Assembly: GCA_963931865.1 (NCBI GenBank)
Contig: OZ007509.1
Location: forward strand, 19,126,227 to 19,190,226
Reading direction: 5' to 3'
Origin: Axinella damicornis
Lineage: Eukaryota; Porifera; Demospongiae; Axinellida; Axinellidae
DNA length: 64,000 nt
Shown: positions 33,685-45,800 of the stretch, piece after piece
How positions within the stretch are numbered: the first letter of the stretch is position 1
Layout: each line of letters starts with the position of its first letter
Program-made: the position numbers and the translations under genes
The notes under the pieces: model-generated
Databases searched by the model: none
Told to the model about the DNA's origin: nothing
What the model saw: the letters and a program-made list of their open reading frames with translations, nothing else

Positions 33685-36600
33685 CTGGAATTAAACAAGA
33701 TGTAACAAATGATAAAGTTAACTACCGGTATATGATCAGTAATTATGAAGCGGGGGGTTACGTAATTGATTGGTCTGTTTCCCTGCCCGTGTGTGTGTGT
33801 GTCAGTCACCGATGTTTTGGGCAGTTACAGCAAATCAACCATCTTGGGAGTTGCCCTTCCACTCGTAGCATAAATTAAACTGCATTTCTGTGCTTGGTAG
33901 TTAGACAGTAAAAAGCTTCCAGTAGCTCGAAAAAGCTTGCATTTTGTCAACAATGCAATGATGTCACATACTTATTCCAAATACCATGGTTTGCAAGTCC
34001 TTTGTCAGTAAACATCATTAAAGGTGACCAACCAGAATTGAGGTGATGTCACTGATTTGTGATGGTTAGCTATGATAGGTCAGTATTAAGTTACAAAAGC
34101 ATTTTTTTTGACAATGGACTTGGTAAAGCACAGTCCACATCCAGGGTTCTGCAAAATGTGAAACAATGCGTATGCGGGGTAGGGCAAAAGTTGGTTAAAT
34201 TCAGTAGCTAGGTTACTGTAGTCACACACAGCTCACTTATAAGTGCATATTCGCTGTTAGACTCCGGTTCGATTCTCGTTCCAAGCTATCATTACTAAGC
34301 GCTGAAGTCTTCTTCCAGAAACCGTTCTGCCGTTTTTGATCATAAGGAGTAATTCCTAATGAAGCACACTTCCTATTTGAGGAATGTCATTAGAAATTAA
34401 CTAACCTATACTGACATAGCTACAAAAAAGCTAAGCAGGTTTCATCAGCAGTTACGCATGCATTGACCAATGAAAGCAGCCCAGAAGTAGACTATGCATG
34501 TAACTTCCTCGTATGCTAACATTCATGTGCATTCAAATGCTCCATGTTCTGTACAAGCACTTGCTCATTCTTGCCCAACAATGTCCACATTCGTCTGTTA
34601 TATATTATGACAGTTGTGGAGGTCATTGTGGAACTCATCCAATCAGGTACATAGCTACACATGCACTACTCACATCCGTCAAAGTGCTCCTCCGGTTGTC
34701 TACTGACGATAAGTCTGACCATGTTCCCAGCATGTTTGAGAATGGTGATTGCATCTGAGTGCAGCAAGCCCTTTGTTGAGTTCCCATTGATCTCCAGCAG
34801 TTTGTCACCCACCTGCAACACAGAGCAGACCAATCACCATTATCCCTCACTAATCTGCTCATGTCCACCTAGCATAGTACGAAATTCCCATCCTTACCCT
34901 GAGTCGGTCGTCCCTGTCAGCTGCCCCGCCCTCTGGTATCCTCAGTACACGCAGAGGAACATTACCGTACTTAGCACCCCCTTTGATACTGAACCCAAAG
35001 CCCTGGTCATCACGATGGATGTCAATATGGTGGATCTCTTCGTTGTCACTGAGACTGTCCATGTGTGATAGAAAGGTATTTCAAGGGCCAACATCACATC
35101 TCCATGAAAAATTGTCCACTAGAACTTGAACTTGTCCAGCAACCTCATTCCCCTACCTCAAGCTGTCTAACCTGGAAATATCTCTGGACTCCTCTGGTAG
35201 TCTACTGACGATAAGTTTGACCACGTTCCCGCCACGCTGGAGAATGGTGATTGCGTCTGACTGGAGCATGCCCTCTGTTGATTTCCCATTGATCTCCAGT
35301 AGTTTGTCACCCACCTACAGCACAGAGAAGACCAATCTTCAGCCAGCTTCGCTATGCCTCAGTAGTCTAATAATTACCTCATGCCCACCCAACACGGTTG
35401 ACGTTCACTAAACAGAATTCCATGCTTACTCTGAGTCGACTGTCCTTGCCAGCTGCCCCGCCCTTTCGTATCATCAGTACGCACAGAGGAGCATTGTACT
35501 CAGCACCCCCACGGATACTGAACCCAAAGCCCCGGTCATCACGATGGATGTCAATCTGGTGGGTCTCTTCATTGACACTGAGACTGTCCATGTGTGGTAG
35601 TGAAATGTACACTTCTGCTCAGTCAGAAAACATCCAAGTAAAAATTAGGTACTGGTCATATCACATCATTTTAAAAATTGAACACACAGCCTGTGCAGTA
35701 TTGGACTAACAATACCAGAATCACACAAATTGACTATACATCACATTAACATGATAGTAGAATCCCCCCCCTTCTCCAGTTGGACCCCTCCCTGCCTGCC
35801 TCCCCCAATTGCCCACTTGCTTCCCTCAGGGGGACCCCTCTGTCTAACCTGGAAGTATCTCTGATGGTGGGAGAGATCTTGCAGGGAGGGAGAGAGGGAG
35901 GGAGAGAGGGAGAGAGGGAGGGAGGGAGGGAGGGAGGGAGAGAGGGAGGGAGGGAGGGAGGGAGGGAGGGAGGGAGGGAGGGAGGGAGGGAGGGGGGAGG
36001 GAGGGAGGGAGGGAGGGAGGGAGGGAGGGAGGGGGGAGGGAGGGAGGGGGGAGGGAGGAGACAGTCAATCCGAGATATAAGTAATAAAATTGGCCCTGAG
36101 ATAAGCATGTTAGAGTATAATAGCTAGCTAGGAAACTGAGCTGGGCAATCATAATTATTCCCTCGCTGCTTATATTATCTAGTCGGTGTATGCCATGCAA
36201 TTGATGAGATTCTAAAACACATTTGTGTGTGCCATGCCGCAGAGCAACACTGTCTTCAGCATATATGTCAGTTGTCAAAGTACGACTGAATGGGCGGTGC
36301 TGATTGGTTACTTCCAGATTTGTGCAAGGAGCACCACGCACAAAAATGGTCAACAGTATTTCAGCTACTTTCAACCACCAGGCATTGCCCTGAGGCATTG
36401 CCCTGAGGCATTGCCCTGAGGCATTGCCCTGAGGCATTGCCCTGAGGCATTGCCCTGAGGCATTGCCCTGAGGTAATTTGTTTGTGCAGTTGTCAGCTGA
36501 CTAAACTGCTAGTCTTAGCAGCCATTCTTGCCAGTAATTTTGAGTCTATAGACAGCAAATTTAGTTGGTAGTCTTACCATCTGTTGTCTTTCAAGAGCCT

Positions 36601-37931
36601 CAACTTCTGAAAACAGGGGAACACACAGATAAAGCCTCCACTCAGAACTCTTATGGGTTTACTCTACAACCTCAGACAGCGGTACATGTAGCTATATAAC
36701 CAAGGTTACAACCACAGTGAGTGAGCCCATGACTAGAGTGTATTCATGGAATAGCTATACTTGGCATGCTGCGTGTTGAGCTTTGGCACCTGGCACCTGG
36801 CACCTCGCGCAACCAATCAGAAGGTCACATGTGATACTTCGAAGGGGGTGAACAAACTTTACATGCATCAGGTAGCCTCGTTCCCAGGCATCAGGTTCAG
36901 AAATGTCCCAATTACGATTATGCTGATTGCAATGAATATGAAGTCAGTACGTAAATGCCTTAACTAACCTGGTTGAAGCATTTTTCAATATTTTTTGGGC
37001 CAGACAAACAGACACAAAGGTATTGCTTTACCGGCCCATGCTGTGCACTCTTCCATGCACGCTTCCGCTTCCATTGCATTCTTCCATTGGCCAATGAGTA
37101 GCATTGCCATAATCTCTAATCATATTGACTTTCGCCGGCAGGACAGAGGAATATATTGTAGATGAAATGCAGATTGGACACTCTGGAGAGAAGTGTCCAA
37201 TCTACAAGAACTCAATTGAGGAGAACTTCCTATTAGTATCACTGCAAAAGCAAAGGGGGTGTTTTAACCTAGCTGTAGGGGTATATCAGTTTAAGCTTGA
37301 CCACTAGCTATAGGTCACCTCTCCAATCCCAGACATGCAGACGGGTAAACAATTAAGCCTATCCAAATCTGTAGAAGGGAAAAGCTGCACATGTATTTTT
37401 CTACGGTTTGTGCAATTAGGGGATTATAGGAATCACAAGTGCAGCTGCACTTCTAGCATTCCGATAATACTTTGCTACTTACATGACTATAATTGTTTAC
37501 TGAAATTCGAGTGGTCAAGCAAGTTGCTCTGCTCATGTGCACTTAGTGAAGCTGCAACTGGGACAACTCCACCTGGGTTAAAGCAACCCTTCTGAATTTG
37601 CAGTGAGTATACTAGCTAGATCGTTGCACCAGTCAGCATGATCCTGACATTTGCAATACCACTGTCGGAGTGTCCACAGACATGAACAAGGCAAAAACAT
37701 AACTTAAAGGACTATGGCAAAAACTGAGTCCTTTTGTTGGTTCAGATACATAGCTAGCTACCATCCCGAAAAGGGTAGCTAGCTAGCTATGCAAATAAAC
37801 TTTGGACAGCGTGCGCAAATGTATGGAAAAGTGCAATGGAAGACTCTTGTGGGCTTCCGTACATGCCGTTGTTACGCTCTATTATCAGCTATGTTGTTAC
37901 CTTGCTCTCTTTCAGCTGGTGCTTCAGCCAT
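32807..37931 (-). CDS. Gene C: PDZ-PDZ-protein kinase, 519 aa
   Basis: Eight exons with matching phases: 37931-37901, 36606-36578, 35877-35849, 35583-35430, 35314-35172, 35054-34898, 34812-34674, 33684-32807. Order: leader MAEAPAEREQ; short linker VEALERQQM; ISPTIRDTS; PDZ1 (about residues 30-129); PDZ2 (about 130-228); kinase (about 245-515). Each PDZ is split in the same place, after DSRLR or DDRLR and before VGDKLLEINGNST. The kinase looks catalytically complete, so it probably phosphorylates a target held by the PDZ modules. No transmembrane segment is seen. Its front half is a duplicate of gene D's. Confidence 0.85.
34674..35583 (-). CDS. Two PDZ domains of gene C
   Basis: Four exons encode two tandem PDZ domains. 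Each has a carboxylate-binding loop region GFGFSIRGG (GFGFSIKGG in the second), the IxxGGAADRD turn, and the helix HSDAITILKHAGNMVRLIVS. The GFGF loop is the usual GLGF ligand-binding motif with Phe for Leu. PDZ1 and PDZ2 are close paralogs of each other, and of both PDZ domains in gene D. Confidence 0.88.
35884..36058. repeat. (GGGA)n tract next to gene C exon 3
   Basis: About 175 bp of GGGA/GAGA repeats. Read on the minus strand it is an extremely long pyrimidine tract directly before the 35877 acceptor. Gene D has about 20 bp at the matching site (59525-59545). Confidence 0.9.
36372..36472. repeat. 13-bp tandem repeat in gene C intron 2
   Basis: About eight copies of GAGGCATTGCCCT. Gene D has a single diverged unit near 59849. 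Confidence 0.85.
36873..36887. mobile_element. Solo end of the TAGCCTCG family in gene C intron 1
   Basis: Only TAGCCTCGTTCCCAG remains, flanked by GCATCAGG on both sides. Gene D has the unfilled ATGCATCAGG at the matching place, immediately followed by its 43-bp minisatellite. Confidence 0.55.
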
Positions 37932-38406
37932 TGCGACCTAGTATAGTACCATGCCCCTGTAATGTTAGCAATTCAGCCGCAACGACTATTCTTCCGTTCC
38001 AGTCCAAGGATACCCGGTTACCCTTGGCTAGGATGGGAATGCGACTAGTCTAGCGGCCAGACCTTACATTCCGCCGCGATATGGCAAACCATCCGCGAGG
38101 GGGAGTAGCTAGCTAAAGTCTGGAAACCCGTTTTGGTTCACGGAATTCGAAATTATTGCGCGTCACGGCTTACTTGCTTTATGCATAGATAATAGCGCTA
38201 AACCATTCATGTCGTCATGCTAGCAAAGTTCTTCACGGCTTCCTCCTGCTCTTTTCGAAGGCTAGAATAGCCTAGTCTCAAACAAGCGGCATTAACATGC
38301 CCGATCAACATCCATGTTCTTGACTCGCGTGTTAGTCTCGTGGGGCCAGACCCGCGGGGCCTGTTTGGCGGGAACCAAACAGGTGAGTGTATAAGCTTAG
38401 GGGTGA

Positions 38407-38735
38407 TGCTTGGGTGGGAGTGGCTGTAGACTCCTTGCAGTATCTAATTTGTTGGGTGGGAGTGGCTGTAGACCCCTGCAGTATCTAATTTGTTGGGTGG
38501 GAGTGGCTGTAGACCCCTGCAGTATCTAATTTGTTGGGTGGGAGTGGCTGTAGACCCCTGCAGTATCTAATTTGTTGGGTGGGAGTGGCTGTAGACCCCT
38601 TGCAGTATCTAATTTGTTGGGTGGGAGTGGCTGTAGACCCCTTGCAGTATCTAATTTGTTGGGTGGGAGTGGCTGTAGACCCCTTGCAGTATCTAATTTG
38701 TTGGGTGGGAGTGGCTCTAGACCCCCTGCAGTATA
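38407..38735. repeat. 41-bp tandem repeat upstream of gene C
   Basis: About eight copies of a unit containing GGGTGGGAGTGGCTGTAGAC and GCAGTATCTAATTTGTT, between gene D's stop and gene C's start. Confidence 0.88.
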
Positions 38736-39026
38736 TCCCTGCAGTGATATCATCATAGATAATATAGTCCGACTATATTATCTATGACATCGTTAACCGG
38801 TTTCCAGTTAGGGGTGATCCCACCAATCTTAGTGGGCACATTAGCCCAAATAGGTCCCTGTCTGGCTTTCTGTCTGCTCATGAATAATAATGAGTTAGGA
38901 TTGTTATACATTGTACTTGAAAAAATATGAGTGCACATAGTGTTCGCCAGCGGACTCCTGCGTGTCCACCCGAGTTTGGGTGGGAATTCTGTCCTCCAGT
39001 AGCTACTAGCTACACAGCACCTGTCC

Positions 39027-39029
<3 letters not shown>

Positions 39030-39081
<52 letters not shown>

Positions 39082-39172
39082 CATGTGTGTGTGTACGTGT
39101 GTGTGTGTGTGTGTGCGTGTGTGTGTGTGTGCGTGTGCAGGTGTGTGTGCGTGTGCGTGTGCGTGTACATGC
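39030..39172. repeat. (GT)n microsatellite
   Basis: About 140 bp of GT with occasional GC and AT steps, between gene D's stop and gene C. Confidence 0.92.
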
Positions 39173-39495
39173 ATGTGTAGGGAGGGGAGGAGAAGTGTGA
39201 GTTCCGGTACTTTCTCAGTATACTTCAGGGTCTGCCCCCTCCGTGAGGAAACTTAAAATGGAGTCAGTCATCTAACTGGAAATAACTATGTGATTTGTAC
39301 GTGAAGGATGATAATGGAGGCTGCCTCTCTAAAGGAAAGCTGGTTTGTTTGAGTCAATATACGTAACTGCAACTTAGGGTCTCACAATCTTCAATTCAAA
39401 TGGTATTTCTTATAACTAGTGGCATGATGCAGTTATTCTGAAGCTTTCTTGCACCTATTCTGGACCGTACCGGTTCCTGGGTGTTCCCCAATCGT

Positions 39496-39803
39496 TCATG
39501 GCTCCAGCTCCCTCCTCAGCTCACTGGCTAGAGTGCCATGTCCAATGTCCTCCAGACACTCCATCAGCGTCCCCCAGGTCACCGGTTGGCAGCTCTCCCC
39601 ATCCAGCCATCTCTGCAGAATGGTCCGGCATGCTGCCTCGACCTGAAAGTGTTGGTTCCGTTCCACTGCCCTGATGACCCCACCACGGAATTGGAGGGCC
39701 AGTGCCAGCTTCTCCCAGTCAGGCGAGACATCCTCCACCACCCTGACTGGATTGCCGCTCACACCAACAAACCTCCGCAGCTGCCACATCTCAGGCCTGT
39801 CTC
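39496..39803 (-). CDS. Death-domain exon of gene D
   Basis: The terminal exon encodes 102 residues. Helices of a Death domain are visible: VVEDVSPDWEKLALALQF, GGVIRAVERNQ, CRTILQRWLDGES, TWGTLMECLEDIGHGTLA and SELRRELEP before the stop. The W in SPDWEKLA and the TWGTLMECLEDIG helix are typical. It joins the Roc-COR part through a 21-codon Thr/Pro linker exon (41220-41157). Confidence 0.83.
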
Positions 39804-42800
39804 CTGCCAGGTGGGACACAGGGATTGAAACACGGTTCAATATCTGCCAACTTTGTGCGGCAGCACTGGTACTCTGTGGCCACACAAGTAGTACACAAAC
39901 ATTCCGTACACATGATGCTTCAACTATCAATATATTAAGATTTTAACCGTGTGTCTGTGTGTAACGGAAGTGGGATGTTCGTGGGGCGGGACTAGACTAT
40001 AGTGACGCGCGACCTTCATACTTGAACCTCGAACTCTGCGTAGAATGTTCGAGAATAGTGGACGTACCGGACATGGCCGGAATCTTCCAGAACAGCTGGC
40101 GGGGAGCAGCAGCCGAAGCGGGCGCAATCGAGGAGCAGCAGTTGAAGCGGACGCAATCGGGGAGCAGCAGACGAAGCGGACGCCATCGGGGAGCAGAGTT
40201 GAAGCGGACGCAATCGGGGAGCAGCAGCCGAAGCGGACGCAATCGGGAAGCAGTTGAAACGGACGCAATCGAGAGCAGCAGCTGAAGCGGACGCAAGCGG
40301 CGAGCAGCAGCTGAAGCGGACGCAAGCGGCGAGCAGCAGCTGAAGCGGATGCAAGCCGGGCCGGAGCAGTTGAAACGGATCGATGCAATCGCGCGGGGAG
40401 CAGCAGCTCTGCACAGAGAGCTATCCGGCACCGGATTACTAACGTAGGCGAACGAGGGGGAAGTAGCTGAGCGAGCGAAGCGAGCGAAGCTACTTGTATA
40501 GTATAATGTATGCTGTACTGAGTAGATCAAACAGCCTGCAGTGTACACTAAAGATTTTCCCTAGCATCCAATTTTTTGCTGTCTGCAGTACAGTAGAGTC
40601 AATTCTGCTATGCATGGCGCATTACTATTACAGTGGACATACAATACCATCACACTGGGTCAGATGTACACTCACACATCCCACACTGAAGTCTCTACTG
40701 ACCTATCCTGGGCAGCGCAGTCCCTGATCCTGTGGCAGCAGTGGAGGAGGGACGGGGTGGGGAGGGGAGGGCTGGAGGGGAGGGAAAGTGTTCGGTGGAG
40801 TACAGTATACGGCTATCTAGCAGAACCACAAGGTAGGGATGATAGCAGTTCAGTATACAATCGCCCTACGCGTCATGTATTATGTACACTGGACTGTTTT
40901 ATGGTCATCTGTAAACAAATTTAATAAGACTTAGTGATTGGTATCATAACGCTTACTACGTGGATATTGGTCCACCAGGAAGTATATATAGGCAACGGAC
41001 ATGCGTGCACATTCAGCACTGGCCCTGGCCCTAGTATAACATAACCCATCGCCCTACTTCCTGCCGGACCAATAACCACTTTAACCCACAACATAATACA
41101 AATGTACTGTAGTAGTAAAAACATAGCTGCCAAAATTACACTATCACTCAACGTACCAGGATCATGCTGCCGTGGTGGTGTTGTAGCAGTAGTTGTGGAA
41201 TCAGTGGTGAGAGGAACACTCTGAATAAGAATAACAATCACAAGTAATGACCACATGCACTCTCCTCCTGTACTGCACCAATGAGTTAGCTAACCTTGAA
41301 CCAGCTCTTGTGCTTGTCTTCGAGGTAGAAGTCCTCCTCTTCACAACATGGCTCATGGAAGCACGCCATATCCACTGGAGCAGGATCCATTACCTCCTCC
41401 TTGGTCAGGCAGACAGCAGAGTGTGGCCGTCCTCCAGGTTGCAGACTACCTGGACAATAGAAGCCAAATTGCCAGACAACATCTTTCATGTGGGGATAGT
41501 CAGAAGACACCTGACTTAGAGCTTTCCACAGCTGCTGGCGACACGAGGTCAAGATGCTCAAATCCATCGCTCGTGGTGCTTGCTTAGAGCTCATGCGAAG
41601 GAGACGAAGCTCAAGGTAGCTAGGATGTTGCCGAAACTCCACCCTCCTTGTTGGCTTGCCTTCTTGCCTGACACGGAACTGGATTCTATTCCTAAAGCGC
41701 TGTCCTGGTTTCAAGGACCACGTGTGAGACATCTTCACCACCAGTGCTGGGAACAGACCGAGAGGAACAAAGCCAGTGGAGTGAGGGACAAGCAAGAGGG
41801 GAGCCAGGTCGAGAGAAGAGAGAGCGGTAGGGTCGCTAGCTTCCTCGATGACAGAGGTGTCAGGTTGCAGAAGACAAGGCATGAAATAGCTCCTGGTACC
41901 CCTTGCAGTGAGGACACTCTCATAGAGAATGTAGCGATCCTTGAGAAGAGCTACAATCTCTGATGTAGGGATGGGATCAGCAGAATCGGTGGCACAGATG
42001 GTCTCCATTAGGTCATGGGGAATTTCCCCAGTGGCTCGAATTGATTTTGCAGCCTGAATGTGGCCTCGATTGCAGGCGAAGGAGAAGAGGAAAGTTCGAG
42101 TGAAAGGATGCAAGATGATGTTTGGGTCACAGATAACCCTGTCACAGAGACCAGGTACTTTGGGGTAGTGCAGCAGAGTACCGTAGTGCTTGTGGATGTA
42201 GCGCAGGATGCCATCTTCCCCCAGTAGCTCTTCCTCTTTGATGCCACAAGCCACTGCTAGCTTTACACACTCCTCCACGGTGCACCATCCAGGCTCTCTC
42301 TCATACTTTGCACGCAAAAGGAGGTGAAGCAGTAGCCACGCAGTCGGTATAGGCTCTGGCTGGAACCTGGTCTCAATGATGGTAAGGATCACCTTCCGTA
42401 GCTCCTCAATATCCCCTTGATCCTCACTCATGTTGTCCAGAGTGGCTATGTACTTCCCTTCCTGGACATTGGCTGGAAAAAGAATGTCCTTCTCAATGAA
42501 GCTCTTCATAGCTTCCTGAACAGACATGTCGAGAGTGAGGACAGCTTCCTCATTGGTGTTGTCAAGGTATGATCCAACGAGCAGTGCGACAGGCTTCTCC
42601 TTGTGAACACCAGACTGCAGTGACGAGATGCTGCAGAGTATGCGCTGGAGGACCTCCCTTGCAGTGAACACTGACTGATACTCAATGGAGCTAGGACCCT
42701 CCTTCCCTCGAAACACAACCTGGTACGTCTTGTCAAGGTCATGGGTGAGGTTGAGGAAGATGAGGCTGAGTGCTCGTCCTTCTAGGAGTAAGGGCAGGAT

Positions 42801-45800
42801 CTCATGGCACTCAGGGTGACCTCCACAGTCCATCATGTGGAGAATAGTCATGTCCTCAATTGCCTTTAGCTTTTCCCTGACTGCGCTCCAGTCTTGTGTC
42901 TTGACTAAGCTGGTGAGAACAGCTAGTTGCTCATTGAGTGCAACTTGTTGCTCGAGAAGTGCAGTTGATGGTAAGACATCTGAGATGAGCAAAGACTGCT
43001 TTTCAGCACCACTGCCGTTGACTACATCAGACTGGGAGGAAGAGGTCATTACAGGAGAAAATATTTTGTTAGAGGATGACTTGAGAATAAGACTATACAG
43101 GGTCTGTCCTTGTTGCTCCAGATCCTGGTACTTCCACTCTACTTCTCCTTCCGCACCAGCGATCACCACTGACTGTTTCACTGTCCTGTGGTAGAGCTCA
43201 ACGGTTTGTGGCTTTTCAAAACCCGTGCTGGGGATTGGGGAATCATTTGGGTCAAGACACTGCAGTTGGTTGGAGAGGCGTAGCATTGCAGTAGTCTTCC
43301 CTGTACAGGGTAGGCCACAGAGAAGCATCTTGTATGAACTCATGTTCAGACTACCTTGCTGCCGAATGTGTCGCTGGATGAGTAGTCCATCCCTAGCAGC
43401 TGCTGCAGGTGGAAGAGATAGACTATTAGACATGACAATCACTTCCAACTATGCATTCCTCTAGCATTATACATTGGTGTGTCGTACGAAAAGATTGAAT
43501 TAGTGCACCTTGTCGAAGATGCTCTGGTGTTTGTGATTGTGGAAGGTGGCCTTGACTGGTAGATAATGAGGGGTCTGTAGATGAGATAAAGTTGTAATGT
43601 GAGTGAGTTAAGTTAGCATACAATGTACCAAAATTCAAACACAGAAGACAAGATGCAAAGCCAAGTTTGGATGATCCCAGTTTGAAAGATTTTACACTGA
43701 TTTGGAAGAATTGTTGCTATTCCTGCATGCTGGAAGGGAAGTGGTGTAAATATCATTTGTGCCCTTACAAGCCTTCCTGTCTTAGAACCAGGCCATACCT
43801 GGACAACTGGTTTGTTTTGCTCTCTTATACTGTCCCTGCAAACAAGTGGTTCCTGCTAGTATAGACCTAGCTCTCCAGCTACAAGGAAAGTTTGAGGACA
43901 GTCTCTCTGCTGAAACCGATAATATGTACCGTTCTACCATACTATCCCTACATTGTTTTGTTATTGTTCTTCAACCAAAAAGTAGGAAAACGAAAAATCT
44001 GCTTCACATCACAACTAACAAGGTAGTTTCTGCTCACTAATATTGATGCATTTACATAATCCCCCTTTCATGCAAAGCAGGAGCTTATGAGCGCCACGAA
44101 GCGGCGCGAATTAGCGTCAAACTACCGTACTTGTTAGGGTTCCATCTTTCTTGGATTAGCAGTAGCACAAAAATGCCTTATACGGAAGGGCTACAACTCG
44201 CACCTACTTTGTTAAGAGAGCTCGCAGACGTGTGAAAAACTAACTGCAGCAATCATCCACGCTAGCTTGCACAACACCTGCCCACCTACTTACGAGACAT
44301 CAAGCGCAGCCGTACACGTACACAGACCGCAAACGCATCCGTATAAGGAGTGTGAGTGCGCTACTCCAAGCATGATGGTTACGCCAGTTGGACGCTCCTT
44401 CCCGTTATGGGCTCCTGTGCAAAGTAATTGGCTGAGTACCTCAGTCTTTTTGTGCCTCGTTTGATTGAAACACTGGCCGGTTTTTTTTTTTCAGCAGGCA
44501 CACAAACACTATTTCTATCATGAGGTGTTGTGACTTTCTAGTTCAGTAGCTACTTTCGTAAAAATTTGTTTTGCACCACTAGGAGTCATAATCTCGGTCT
44601 GGAAGCGATCACCGCTGGGGTTGGTTTGGGTCTGGGGCCGAGACTCATTGATCATGAAAACACTTGAAACTGAATGGCACATTGTTATAAAAACTAATAT
44701 GTTTTTTGCTTTATGTATTGTGTGTGTCTGTACTATCGCTCCATATGGAGTCTATCAACTCTATAGGAGAGAAAAAACGTAAGTGTAGGTAAAAAGTAAG
44801 GACAGCAGAATGGTAAAAAGTAGGGAAACATGGTAGGGATGATCGTTCAGTACTAGCCTCGTTCCCAAGGGTCACTGGCAGCACACTGACTCCACCTGGT
44901 CGGTGCGACGGTAGCCACACGAAAACATCCTATCTTTCAATCACATGCAGGTCGCTGTTGTAACTCATTTCAGGAGCACCTTGCCACCAGAGTGCATAGG
45001 AGAGAGGAGAGCTGTCGTAACGCATGCCACAGGTCATATTCGCTTACTATGCTCTGACGTAACGAGTGTACAGACATAATCGAACGTCCGTGGTGCCGGT
45101 TGGCACAAACAGTGAAATCCAGGCCCTTTTACTTCCTCCCGTCTCGGGACTGGGAACGAGGCTACTTCAGTACACAACCCGACCTTGCATATTCATGAAT
45201 TGTACAATGAAAACATGCTATAATACTAGCTATAGTCCGAGAACCCGAACAACCAATATCTGTCTGAACTCAAGCAAGTCTGTAAATAATACGGATCCTT
45301 CTTGGGAGGTTCCAGACTGCCTTATGTCATATATCGTATAGCGCCAAATTTTCGAGGCGCATAATTTTCACGGTTTTCGCGGATTGGTCTCGGACCGCGA
45401 AAATTAAGCTCGCGAAATTTAGTACTAGTAGCTAGCGCCCAGAGGCCATCTCTCGACAGTGAATTGTACCGCCAGTGGTGCCACGCAAACATGAAGCACA
45501 CACTCGATACCTTCTTTGGCACATGAACGACGTGTCCGTGTTGATCTGAGAACTAACTGTGGCAACCGAAACGTTCAGCATTGAGCTGAGTGAGCATGAG
45601 AGAGGCGATGGTTTGGGGGTATCACGTGTACCAAGACAGCTAGCTGGGATGCAGCTATCGCGCATTGGTGAACAGTTGCCTTGTACGAGAGAGCCTGGGA
45701 CGCGCAAGGATCCCTTCGCTGTGGCAGTGGTGAGATTGAGTGTTACAACAACTTTACTACGAACGATCGATTGTACGAGTACGAGTCGAGTGTGCACGTC

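Larger units (their letters stand above)
37932..39495. other. Interval between genes C and D
   Basis: Gene C's presumed promoter flank (to about 38050) is shared with gene D. Then follow the 41-bp repeat, a TAGATAATATAGTCC palindrome at 38755-38787 and the GT microsatellite. No other gene is seen. Confidence 0.6.

Noticed and set aside
34240..34330. tRNA-like GGTTCGATTCTCG box
   Set aside because: It lies within the duplicated intron shared by genes C and D; no acceptor stem or anticodon arm can be paired.
35746..36437. SLPPSLPP and GGREGGRE repeat frames
   Set aside because: Translation of the (GGGA)n tract next to gene C exon 3.
38526..38787. Repeat frames LQPLPPNKLDTARG and YLICWVGVAVDP
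   Set aside because: Products of the 41-bp tandem repeat; no exon borders or domain.
39927..40548. Arg/Leu/Cys-rich minus-strand frames with RLRPLQLLL repeats
   Set aside because: Read-through of the 29-bp GC-rich tandem repeat in gene D's last intron.
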